DNA of 64,000 bases from Filobasidium wieringae (Eukaryota; Basidiomycota; Tremellomycetes; Filobasidiales; Filobasidiaceae): the NCBI GenBank assembly GCA_001600055.1, contig BCIV01000011.1:434001-498000 (forward strand), in the 5' to 3' direction. Position 1 is the first letter of the stretch; each line of letters opens with the position of its first letter. This document shows, piece after piece, positions 10,157 through 20,983 of the stretch. The position numbers were made by a program, and so were the translations under genes. The notes below the pieces were generated by a model that was not told where the DNA came from, did not search any database, and saw only the letters and a program-made list of their open reading frames with translations.

Positions 10157-12813
10157 ATGACACAAGATCCATCCGCTTCGAGCGGTTCAATAAGGAGGTA
10201 CAAGACGATCTATCGTAAACAACCAGGAACCCTCCTGGTCAGTCCGACAAGCTTGAATTGGACCCCCGATGTTCCCGGTTCAGAATCGATCTCGACTCAA
10301 CAGCTGAGTCGGATCATCAGTGGGTGTCCCAAAGTATAGTCAATTTTCGGTTCAGAGAGATGACAATTCGAGTGCGAATCAGGCATGTTCACTTCCAAAG
10401 CCGGAGCAGCCAAGACTTCGGCGAAATTGGCTTTCTTGGAAGATCGGCCCCCCGGAGGTCTTACGTTCCAATTCACCTCCCCAACCCCTCAAGATCTTAC
10501 GGATCGTCAGGATTTACAGGATTATCTGGTCCCCTTTATCGCAGCGAACAAGGCTAGGGGGACGCCAGGGACGACAGCGATCACGGAGAAGGTTGTTGAA
10601 GCGGGGAACGTCGCTCAGGGGATCGGAGCGGGCGGTGCGGCACTGGCCGAACCGAGTGTAGGACGGAAAAGAGGATTACCACCGGATTCCCCTTCCCAGA
10701 GTAGATCGTCCACCCCATTACCTAACCCCGCTTTGAAAGGATCGACGGGGACGGGGAGGAGCAAGACATCCCTCAGTGAGGATTTACAACTCAAACGAGG
10801 GATATTAGGGAAGAACCCTACGTTGAGACAATTACATGCCGATCTGGTCTTGTCCAAACTGATACTCGATTCCGAATTCTGGGACGGAAGACAGGTGAGC
10901 CAGAGCCGTTTTCTCTAAAAATAAAAATAAACGGCCTCAAAGACGTCGTATCACTCTACAGCACCTGATCGAACAAGAAAGATTACTCGTCGCTCAAAGA
11001 CCAGGGATCCCTTCTCAATTACTAGACGACCGATTCGGGTTCTCCGCACCGAAAAAGAACGCTCAGACCCTCGCGGGAGGAACGGGATTCGGGATCTCCC
11101 AATCATCGAAAAAACCCGATCCTCGTCATCTCCAATCAGAGGAAGTCAAGATAAACGTCACTCGGGAATTACAGGAAGCCGTCTTCAGGGATTTCCCCGT
11201 GGTCCAGGAGATCTATGTCAATCACGTCGGCCCGAACGAGGGGCAGATGAATGAACAGGATTTCTGGGGGAGGTATTTCGTCAGTAAATTATGGGAGAGA
11301 CATAGGGCTTCCGTCCGGGCGGGAGGTGGTGGCAGTGGGAGGGCGGATACGGTTTTCGACATGTATTTGGAAGCGCCGGACGATGGTCAGTTCCTTTTTT
11401 TTCCTTTTCAGCGGGTCGCGTTTGAAACTCTTTCGCATAACTGACTGACTCCCGGTGATGAATGAATAGACGTCGAACCGCGGGAAGCACCGAAACGTAC
11501 GGTCGACATGTTTCTCGATCTCGCCGCAACGGAAGAAGATCATGCGCAGGTAACTCGTCGTCCTTTATTTCAGACGTCCGACCTTTTACTCAGTCCCCAA
11601 TTCGTTTCCCTTCAATCGACGTAGACCGGGAATGGACAGGATGTGACGATGCAAGCGGGAAAACAAAAGGCGACTTTACCGTTGATCCGTCGGTTCAACG
11701 ATCATTCGAATCGACTCGTCGCTCTAGAGTCAGTATGACCCCGTTCGACTATCGAAAGGCGATTGACTGAATCTATTGCGTTGTGATAGCGAGGAAGACG
11801 CCGCCACGGACGTTCTGGGCGACACGATGGGGACGGCTGAGGTCGGTCGATGAACACTCTATACCGAGCTAGATCCGCGAGCTGATATACCTATATGTCG
11901 ACCTCAGGCCAGGTTATATTCGGAGATCGAACTGGATGAACTCCGGAGTCAAGACCAAACGGCGCCTATCGCACTGGACGTTCAGGGTCAGCAAGCCGCT
12001 TTTGACGGAAGAACGTCGACCGGCCAAGATGCAGAGGAGACTTGGTTACAGGGCAAAACGGCGCAGGTGATTCTGATGCCCGTCGGGAAACCACGTTCGA
12101 TGCGCTTACCCCGATATCGTTCGGATCTCAGGAAATCCAACAGATCATTTTGAGCTCTGATACTTTGCTGAGAGACTGGCAATCTAACTTGCCTTCCGTG
12201 ATACCTGCATTACCACCCTCCGAAGTCAAGGAGAATTCGAGAGGATCTTATATTACGAGAGAAGGGGCTACGCGAGAAGAGTGGATGCGGGCGAGAAAGG
12301 CGGCGGAGAATGCGGTCTCGACTGTATCCAAGGTCGTGGATGAAGCCAGACAGGCGACCTTGGAACAAGGTCCGTCGCAAGTGAACTCGTTCTAGGATCT
12401 TGCATTGATCGGTTCTTCTGCACACAGAACCTATCCCTCAAATCATCATGGCCCAAATCCTTACCTGCCACAACGCGCACACCGAGTTCTTGCGCCAGTT
12501 CTGGTCCGCAATATTACCTACCCCTCCAGGCACTCTAGGTCAATCGACTACAGAGCAAAAGATGGTCAAAGCGCGAAAGATGGCGACTTTCCTGGCGTTG
12601 ATGCGAGATAAGGTTGAAGGAGTGGTACAAAGCGCGACCACGGTGGAAGGTGTTGACCCAGAAAGGGTGCGAGAGGTGGGTGTTTGCGTTTTTCATTTCC
12701 TCGAGTACGCTCGACTCAGATCCGTAAATGTTTCACAGGCTCTAGCGCCAACTTTACATGCTGCCGAAAAAGCGTTGGCTAGGTGGTCGGCCATGACCAA
12801 AGGAAGGAAATAA
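10157..12813 (+). CDS. TFB1: TFIIH core subunit Tfb1/p62 (GTF2H1)
   Basis: Core TFIIH subunit for Pol II initiation and nucleotide excision repair. Exon 1 begins at ATG 10157 and encodes the start of a PH-like domain (RYKTIYRKQPGTLLVSP, LNWTPD). The PH domain continues after an intron as KAGAAKTSAKLAFLEDRP, LTFQFTSP and LQDYLVPFIAANK. A Ser/Pro linker leads to BSD-type segments: LHADLVLSKLILDSEFW with LLDDRFGFSAP, and later FRDFPVVQEIYVNHVG with DFWGRYFVSKLWERHR. The C-terminal part has EPIPQIIMAQILTCHNA and TEFLRQFWSAILPTPPG, matching the family's terminal helical domain. The last exon, ALAPTLHAAEKALARW, stops at 12813. There are roughly nine introns; the one ending at 12427 probably uses a weak GTCCGT donor near 12370. 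No residue loss stands out. Confidence 0.88.
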
Positions 12814-13190
12814 CGAAAATGAATTTGCATCACTAGGTTTGCTTGCTTACGACCAGAATCAGCTGGTCTAACGTTGTACTGCATCGTAGCTCTCATTTGT
12901 TACCTGAGCATATGGCTGATATCGTCGGCCGCAGTGTTATTCATTTACTGACCTGGACCGCGCAACGATACCCTCTGTCGCTCATTTAGTCCCGTTCTTT
13001 TTTTCGAACGCATGTCTCACCTTGATAGTGTAAAGGTGGGATAAGGATTGAGGAGGGCTATAAGGGGACCTAGGAGTGTCGTCAGTGAGATGAAGAAGAA
13101 CAAGGAGAGTGAGCAAGGAGGGTATGCAACCAGGTACGCTAGCAGCAGCATTCTCTAACTTGACGACTTTGCCTCACGAGAGTGGGATTC
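12814..13190. other. Intergenic, convergent 3' ends
   Basis: This 377-bp region lies between the TFB1 stop and the end of the minus-strand hypothetical gene. I see no coding exon or RNA here; it presumably holds the two 3' UTRs. Confidence 0.5.
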
Positions 13191-13777
13191 TTACAAGGCA
13201 TGTGTTGGTGTTTGTTTCTGTTTATCAGTATGCTCTGCGTAGTAAACTCGAGAGGCGAAGCTAAGGTCCGGCCATTGTGACTTATCTGCCCATACAGCGT
13301 TCATACAATCTTCCCCTAGATGCAATGCAACCACAATCAACTGAAAAATCTCAGGTACATTGCCGCATGAACAACCCGCCAAACAGATACTGGAATGTTG
13401 TACTTCCATGATATCGAGAACGTCGCCTTCGATCAGGCGTCTGACTTCTTCGATCAGGTGGGATCCTTCTGGTATCTGGTTCTCGGTCTTATTGTTGGCT
13501 ATCACTTTGGACTTCAGCACAAGCCGTCTTCTTTGCTTTCGTTTGGACGCTTTTGTGAAACCACCGTTACCGAGCCTGTCGTCACCGCTCCAGCTGTCGA
13601 GATGGAGAACACTGTCGCTTTGGACTGGCTCCAACGATTCCTCACCCTCGCTCCGGCTGTCGAGCCCTCTATCCCCACTGCAGTCCAACGGTCAATGCTA
13701 AGGAAGAGACTGATTATCCTGACCTTGATTTCGCCACGCGTGTACTTGTCTCGGATCTGTTGATCCCCTGCGCTCAT
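13191..13777 (-). CDS. Hypothetical small basic/acidic protein
   Basis: I do not recognise this protein. A minus-strand frame from about 13688 to 13191 encodes acidic Ser/Gly/Asp-rich sequence (SRSEGEESLEPVQSDS), a basic patch (KASKRKQRRRLVLKSK) that could be a nuclear localisation signal, then a helical stretch EEVRRLIEGDVLDIME and a Cys-containing segment (ICLAGCSCGN). A start exon at ATG 13775-13777 (MSAGDQQIRD) can be joined in frame by an intron with donor GTACAC and acceptor CTGCAG just before 13668. A plus-strand frame (13395-13763) overlaps, and a second intron after CSCGN is possible, so the gene model is uncertain. It lies about 150 bp downstream of CHL1 on the same strand. Confidence 0.35.
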
Positions 13778-13928
13778 TCTTTCTGTATCGACTCAATCCA
13801 AGACCAGAATAAAGGCAGAAAGTTGGGCTGATGTCTATCGCCAAGATCTTTCCAGGGTCAGACGGACGATCTCGCTTGATGATCGGGTTGTGTCCATGAG
13901 GAACTCTTTCCGAACGCAAATTTTATCA

Positions 13929-16900
13929 CTACGACCGTCTCGCCTTGAAAAACCCCGCTAAGCCTCGAACGGCAGCTCCAAAATCGCCTGTCTTGACGTC
14001 TTCTCCAATCCATTTAGGTAACTTTTTCGATATCTTTGCCGAGGAGTAGCGCTTGTCTACCAGAAGGATGCATGCGAAATCGTTCTGATGCCGTATCGCA
14101 CGGCCTGTGTAACATAATTTGATTTCAGAGGTATCCAAGTGATCAATTCGGGCCAAACCTTACCGATTGATTGATTGACTGCTTTCATGCAGAGATTCTG
14201 TGCACACAAGAATGTTCTACGACTCGAGACAGGCGAGCTCGAAGAAAGCGGGACTTACCTCATACAGCTCCTGTCCAGCATTGGCTCCAGCACCTGGCAG
14301 GGTCGTGACGTATCGCATCCTCTCTTTGAGCTCAACAGAACCCGTACTTGCAAACGGCAGTCCCACCATGATCACCGCCCGGCCCAAAGAGTCACTGAAA
14401 TTGATCCCTATGAAAGCTCATCAGTAACGTCGAAGTGCGGATGATGCCCGTCGCGTACCCTCAGATAGCTTAGCGCCGACTACCGCTAACATCAAAGCTC
14501 CCTTGCGTTTTGTTCCAGCTTCAGGCTTGCGGAATAAACAGGTCGATCAATACGAGTACTACGAGTCTGTTGCCACACAAATGAGCTTACCGAATCGATT
14601 GCGGCAGCGTAGTCTCTAAGTACAGTCTCGACGTCACCGCTGGCTTGAGGCTCGTAGAACAACTGCGCGCGGCCGTCTGTCAGCGCATCCTCATCGTTTC
14701 ATCGTTTGATGCCATACCTTTTTCCGCGCATCTAGCTTATCTATCAGACCTTTCCGCTGCCAAACCTCCTTTACTTTGGCCAGAATGACGTATGATGGTA
14801 AAAACACGACTACACCATCAGGTATCAGGTTCATGACGCTAGATAACAGGGCGCCAAGCTCTACGATCTGTTTTTCGCTGCGATGTTTCAGGAGATGCGC
14901 ACAATATTGATAATAACCACCTACCAGGCTTTCATCATTCCTTGTGTCATACTTGAATTCCATCTCCTTGCGACTTGGACCGAGATTTATGACCTGAGTG
15001 AGCAGGTTCTCCTTCGGTATGACATGAGCACAGCTTAGCGTAATGACGTCGGTTCTTGCCTTTGTTGGAAATAGTTGCATAAAGTCGTTCATCTGTGGGG
15101 TGCCAAATTAGACGCGTCACTCTGTAATGTATTATGGTCTAACGTACCGGCGCCATCGTTCCTCCGGCCAACACAACACTGCGTGCTTCTTGCACCACAC
15201 TACCAAAATGCTCAGCAGGATTAAGAAGGATGTACCTAATAGTGATGTGCGGATGATTGATCCCGTCTTTGATCACGGGATTGTTGGATAGCAGAATTCG
15301 ACCATCTTCATTAGCTTCCGTAAGGGTTAGCAAGAATGCTTCGACTTGGTGAAATGCAGATATATTGTTATGGAACATCTCGCGCTTGCCTGCTAATCAC
15401 TTGAAAGCCTATCAGCCTCTTCCTGATAGATGGGATTGACCAACGCACTCACCCGCTTGCGCTGCTTCGGTAGCAGTTTTCTCCGCGTAGCCGGAAACCT
15501 TCTGAGCGAGATGACTGTCTTTCAAGTACCGCACGAGCTCGACGATATTGACTTGATCGGCACCTCCTTTCAACCTGGACAGCAGATCGTTGACGCGGAG
15601 CAATTCTTCCCTTGGACGCGAAATCTTGCTAGGCTCTGAAGCCGCCTGCCAATCTTCGCTTACGGAGATCAACCCTTGTATCAGCGCTAAGCACTGCTTA
15701 AGGTGTACGGCGTGTGTTGACTTGAGTCGGTTTTTGAACCGTTGGTAATAAGTAGAGATTTGTACCACGGCAGTCTTCAGGTGATTTAGAGGCAGCGTTA
15801 CTGAATGTATGCTGAGGAGAGTATCGATGAGATCTAGTGATGCGCGCTTAGCTCTATGGTTAAGATGGCTAATCGTCCGAGACTTACTGTGTGCCTCGTC
15901 AATCACAACAACGTGGTCTTTGAGACTAAAGCCCAAAGCCTCTCGAGCACTTTTCTGAAGTAGCAGGTTGTAGGGCAAGGTGACAAGCTTGCGTTTGACA
16001 GCATGAGCCAGATAAACAAGATTCGATCCGGTAGAGAGAACGGTGACTTACTTGCGCCTGTTTCACACTTCGCCTCGTTGCATAATATGGACAGACATTC
16101 TGCTCTTTTCCATCAAAGACGATATCCTCGATGTCCTTGGGCGATGACTACAATCATCCGCACAATGTTAGCGCTAGTTGAAGGAGCAGACAATTATCGA
16201 GTCTCACCAATATCTGGTCCCGAAAGTCAAGCATAACCTCCTCCCGTTCCTTGGGGGGTAGATACGGACAGCGTCCCGTCTTTCTATCTGGAACCTCGAA
16301 TGTTCAAGACTTTGGTGAGGTGAAAGACGATATCGGTCCGCTTACCTGCCTTCTGCAGATCCAGACAAGCTTCGTTCATGCGCTCGTCTCCTCGTTTGCG
16401 ACCAATCTCTCTGACCTGAATGTGACGTAAGGTGATGTTCAGGTTTGGATGTCGTACGACTTACTTTCTCGTTGATACACAATTGTTTCCGACCTCCGAG
16501 CGGTACAGATCGAATTGGTAAATCATCTTCATGTTCACTTTCGAATCCGATACCCAGCTTCGGTGCAGCACTGCTGACTTCAGGTCTAGCACGTCTTGCG
16601 AAAGTGGTCTTCATCAATTCCGAGGTCAGCTGTCGCAGTTGCGTATGAGTTCTGGAGGTGTAATAAATTTTGGGAACATCTATCTCTTCCGCTTCTTCTT
16701 CTTTGGGCTTGGAACCTGCTTCCAATCTGAAGATACATAAGATTGCCTGTGGACCTGAAAAAGGATCACCGAACTCACTGATCCATCAACGCCCGTACTT
16801 CTGCCGAGAGTCCATCGGCTGAACCAGACGTTCCCGAACCCTCAGCGTTATCCACTGGTAAGAACTGATCATCCGCCTGCGCATCAGGCTTCTCATCATC

Positions 16901-17461
16901 CGGACCGATATTCCGAGCCTTCTTCTGAGTATGTCCTCTGTTTCTCCTTGCATCCCTTCCTATTTTCCTCTCTCTTTCTCTCGCCTTGAGCATACGGGAC
17001 TTCAGCTCGTCTTCCGAGGCTTGTAATTCCGCAAGACGGCGGTTTAGAGTATGCTTGATGACCCAGGGAGGATCTGTGTTGAATAGGTTAGACCTAACCA
17101 AAGCGCAAGATTTCCGCATTTGTCACTTACCATCGACGTTCTCTGCCAAAAGCTGCTTCTCCAGGCTCTCTTTAGCATGCTGCCCAAGCCTTTTGTCATT
17201 CTCTTCAAGCCATGTTAAAGTGGCTGTCAACAAGCTCAGCGACTTTCCCGTGCCGGTAGGCGATTCAACCTGCGTCCCAGATCATGTCAATATTTTGTAG
17301 GGTGTGCATCGACGTCAGAAACTTACTATGGCAACCTTTTTCGACTCTATAGCCTCGAATACCGTCCGCATGAGTTGCACCTGGATGTCGTAAGGTTTAG
17401 GATAAGGGAAAGGAAAGGCTTCTGGAGTCTTCAAGCTTGGGACTGTATCATCATCGATCAT
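13929..17461 (-). CDS. CHL1: ATP-dependent DNA helicase Chl1 (DDX11 family, Fe-S, XPD-like)
   Basis: Superfamily 2 iron-sulfur helicase needed for sister chromatid cohesion. The ATG at 17459-17461 gives [18 protein letters not shown] and the Q-motif-like [14 protein letters not shown]. Walker A follows as [13 protein letters not shown] (near 17250). An acidic/basic linker (16775-17060) precedes motif Ia, [18 protein letters not shown] (near 16640). The four Fe-S cysteines appear in order in LCINEKV, ACLDLQ, RCPYLPP and CPYYATRR (about 16475, 16365, 16275, 16085). Then come [16 protein letters not shown] and the Walker B box VVIDEAHS (near 15900). Motif III is [10 protein letters not shown] (near 15165), followed by [13 protein letters not shown] (near 14800). 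Motif [19 protein letters not shown], spans an intron at about 14100-14165. The C-terminus [12 protein letters not shown] is followed by a short basic tail. There are about twelve introns. All catalytic motifs look intact. Confidence 0.9.
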
Positions 17462-17754
17462 GATGCCGCGGTATTTTCGGAAGAGGCTCTTGTCAAATGA
17501 CTGAAGTGACTTGAGGTAAGCGAATCAAGATATGGGATAATAAGTGACTAGAAGAATGTCTAGAATCTAGAATCTTTGTTATGGATGTGAACAACCCCAT
17601 CGCCGAGCCAGTAGTAGCGGAAATCGAGTATGCGTTCTCACTTCCAGTCAAGTGATCTGAACGCGCTACACGGCTTTGGTATCGGTAATCTGGTATTTGG
17701 GTTTTAGGGTGATTTGCGTATATATATAAGTGTGGCTCTTGCGGTCAACAACTT

Positions 17755-17837
17755 GGCGACCTGCCCGAGTGGTCTAAGGGGATTGATTAGAAATCAATTA
17801 GCGTTTCGCTGCGTTGGTTCAAATCCAGCGGTCGTCG
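17755..17837 (+). tRNA. tRNA-Ser(AGA)
   Basis: A cloverleaf can be drawn. The acceptor stem GGCGACC (17755-17761) pairs with GGTCGTC (17830-17836), including one G-U pair. The anticodon stem is ATTGA/TCAAT with loop TTAGAAA, giving anticodon AGA (17789-17791). A long variable arm AGCG-TTT-CGCT marks a class II tRNA, consistent with serine. The T arm contains GGTTCAAAT. No intron is present. A T run just downstream (about 17838-17846) can serve as the Pol III terminator. Confidence 0.95.
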
Positions 17838-18288
17838 TTTCTTTTTGCCCTCTTTGTTTGTTTTTGCAAACATTACGTGACCTAAATAAGCGTTCGAACG
17901 GCCGCGATGCTGGCCGAGTGTGGTCTCTTGGGCAAGCAATAGGACCATACAGGGGCTTTGACGATTTGCCGAGTGAAGTTCGGATGTTGTCTTGCCCTGA
18001 TATTCGTCGATAATAATGTCGACAGCCGTACTAACTTTTTCTATACCCTACTATGTACGATCCGGAACGTTATGATGCCCGATATCAAGAGCATCTCGAA
18101 AGAAACTGTAGTCACCATAGCCGATCCAGTGCTTTGACGAGCTTTCACTCCTACCGAATAGCGATTGCATCCTTACTGGTGCACGGGGCGGCCCGCATCA
18201 CCGTAAAGTCATCTCGGATATCGATACATATTGGAAGCATTCAAATACAGAGCATCATTCTCCTTACAATTTGCCGCGCGAAAGACAT
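17838..18288. other. Intergenic, no gene seen
   Basis: This 451-bp stretch between the tRNA-Ser terminator and the stop of the dehydrogenase gene contains only short frames without family resemblance. Part of it is the 3' UTR of the minus-strand dehydrogenase. Confidence 0.5.
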
Positions 18289-20570
18289 CTAGGTAGACTT
18301 CCATTCGGTGTGGTGCTTTCCCTTTACGGGATCACCAGCGTGTTCAGCCTTGGTGTCGTACATGTGATCTCCGAACTGTAAATATTCATGTGAGAGGTCA
18401 GCAAGGCGTTCGAGAGACCAGTCTGCGTAAAACACTCACGTAGTCCAACTCGGCCTCCTCAAAGTCTGTTAAAGTCAAGGGAGATGAGTCTTGAGTCGAG
18501 AGACGATACTCGCGAGCAGGACTCACTAGTAGGCAACTCGTCACATCCAACCTGCTTCAACCAACTCAGAGTCGCGTCCAAGGCAGGAGTGACGGAATCG
18601 CTCTCCAAACTGATCTTGACGACCCTCTTCAGCGCGTCGTAACACTTCCTCAACTCTTTGGCTACCGTATCGTTCTCCAAAAGGTTGAACTGCTTGGGGT
18701 TATCGGTATAAACCTTTTGCAAGATGTTGGCAATCCCGTCGCTCTGGATGATGCATCCCGCGCGCCAGATACCGATGACATCCGCAAAGTTGATGTTCCA
18801 GTGTTGATCTTGTGAAGCCTTTGCGATGATCTATTTACTATAGATCAGTGGACTTCCCCGAGCCAAGTCGACCAGGCATGACCCACGTTCATCCCCTGGA
18901 CATAAGCGCCCAAAATCCCAGCATAAACTGCCAATTTCAAATCCTTCACAAACTCGTCCTTGTCGAACGAAGCGTCCTTGGCCAACATCTTGGGAACAGG
19001 TAATTTCAGGACATCGTGGACCTTGAGTCGGGATCGACGGGTGGCGGAGGTGAGTCGCAGTTGATGAGCCGCGGCGATGGTAGGAGCGGGGACGTGTCGA
19101 CCTGCGATCTCTCGTAAAGTCCAAACACCGGTTCCTTCAGAATCGTCTGAAAAAGCAAATAGCTAACATTGAGAATAGCGGTCGAGACGATATGCGAAGC
19201 ATTCAAACTGACCGATATCCTGAGTAACCTTGTCTTCAATCCCATCAACGATCCCGGATTGCATATCGATCCCATCCCCATGCCTGAATCTCAAGATCTC
19301 CGCTCCGATCTGAGTTTCCAAGCCGATTAGCTATAAACTCGACGATAATCCGAGCAAGCGAAGCATTACCGACCTTGAGCAAGAAGTTGTCATACAACTG
19401 CTTCCCATCCTCTCCCTCGCCGGCCTTGTTATCCTCCTTGCCCTCCACGTTGGTACCGTTCCAGGAATCGAAAATATCGGCGACCTCTTTGTTCTGAATT
19501 CCAGCGGTGTGGTGCATCAAGTAATGCGTCTCCGCGAGGATGGAAAGGTGTCCTTGTTCGATCCCGTTATGAATCATCTAGCGCAAGTGTCAGCGGTCGA
19601 TCGTCAGCCTTCGTTCCCATTAAAGAACGTTGACGAGCACATACCTTGACGTAATGACCAGATCCTCCAGGTCCGACATGACAGACACAAGGTTTCCCAT
19701 TCCCATCCTTGGCAGCCCACTTCTTCAATTTCTCCTCGACCGCCTTATAAGCCTCGACGGTCCCGGAGGGCGAGATGGATGGTCCATGACGAGAAGCTTG
19801 GTACCCTCCTGAAACACCTGTACCGATGTAATGGACGTTCCGGTTGACGCATTTCCCCTGACGTCTTTCGGTCTCTTCCCACCACTCGTTACCGCCTACG
19901 TTCAGACCGAAAGTGACGGGATGTTCAGTATGGAAAGAACATCATGTCGTGTGTTATGACGTACCATCGACGACGATATCACCGGGACTCAAGAGGGGTA
20001 AAAGTTCGTCCAAGACCTTGTCGACCGTAGGACCATGAGGTAAACTCATGACGAAGAACCTCGGTCCGTTCTTCTCCGTGTCGAACGCGTCTACCATATC
20101 TCTCAACGAGTCGGCTCGGATGAGGTGGAGGTTGATGTTGGATGCGTCTTTGATGGCTTTGTCTAGAGCTTCAGAGGACTGGGGAAGGACGTGAATAGGG
20201 GTTTAGCGTCAAGTCCCGGAAGGTTATGATGCTGGTGGGGACTCTCACGGTATCGAACTGCAGGTCGAATTGGATGTCAGACAAAGCTCATTTCACTTCG
20301 ATGTATTCTGTAAGACTCACGATAGCGACCGAATCACCCTGCTCTACGGCGTTCAAACTCCCTATCCATCGTCAAACCAGTCAGATTCTATCGAGACAGT
20401 CTGTTCGAAAACAAGAAACTCACAACCCCCACCCATGCTTCCTGAATTGCGAATCCAAACTTTGTCAATTTCCGCCATGTAACTAGGCCGGGAATGGTCG
20501 ACATACCGCCTCCAATCATTCCCATGGTAGGGACCGCCTTGTCCTTGACAGCGCTGCCTTTTTCGCTCAT
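18289..20570 (-). CDS. GND1: 6-phosphogluconate dehydrogenase family protein (decarboxylating)
   Basis: Oxidative pentose phosphate pathway enzyme family, converting 6-phosphogluconate to ribulose-5-phosphate. ATG 20568-20570 gives VPTMGMIGGG, spliced to SMGGG and SLNAVEQGDSVAI, a Rossmann N-terminus. A predicted 9-nt microexon (20249-20257) adds Phe-Asp-Thr, then SSEALDKAIKDASNIN follows. Other matches are FVMSLPHGPTVDKVL, PGDIVVDGGNEWWEETERR, YIGTGVSGGYQASRHGPSI, and the catalytic block GSGHYVKMIHNGIEQGHL with the expected Lys and Asn. The C-terminal domain has IWRAGCIIQSDGIANIL and ends with YFGDHMYD and HTEW before TAG at 18289-18291. There are about ten introns. Oddity: the usual Asn-Arg-Thr that binds the NADP 2'-phosphate is replaced by Asp-Thr, so NAD preference is possible. 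The symbol reflects the family only. Confidence 0.85.
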
Positions 20571-20983
20571 TTTTGTGTGGGTGTCGAGTGGATGTCTGAG
20601 TATCTAGACGTGGAGAGATGGAATGGGGATGGTATCCAGAAGTATGAGAATATGAGAATATGAGGATTTGTTGTGTGCGAATTGTAATGAAATGACGACG
20701 AGTCGAGATTTCGTAGGTCATCGACGACGTCAACTGGTACTATAATTAGGTTCCGGCCCTGGGAGAGCCGCGGAAGCAGATTTCCGTGATCCCATTGACG
20801 TCAACCGCTCAACCGAGGTCACGGTGTTCTGTACGAGCGACCGGGCGACCTGGGAGATCATCGATTCGATCGTGAACACCGCTGATACCGCTGATACAAC
20901 ATCCATCGTACACCCATAACACATCGTTCACACGTCCATCATTTCCCCGCGCTTGTATTCCACAGTACAACTCTCCCTCTCAT
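20571..20983 (-). promoter_or_regulatory. Dehydrogenase promoter and PXR1 3' region
   Basis: This 413-bp interval lies upstream of the minus-strand dehydrogenase and downstream of PXR1. It includes AT-rich sequence near 20630-20690. No coding exon was found. A short inverted CGCTGATACCGCTGATAC-like repetition lies near 20878-20896. Confidence 0.4.

Noticed and set aside
17714..18013. Plus-strand frame of 99 codons
   Set aside because: It runs through the tRNA-Ser gene and has no family resemblance.
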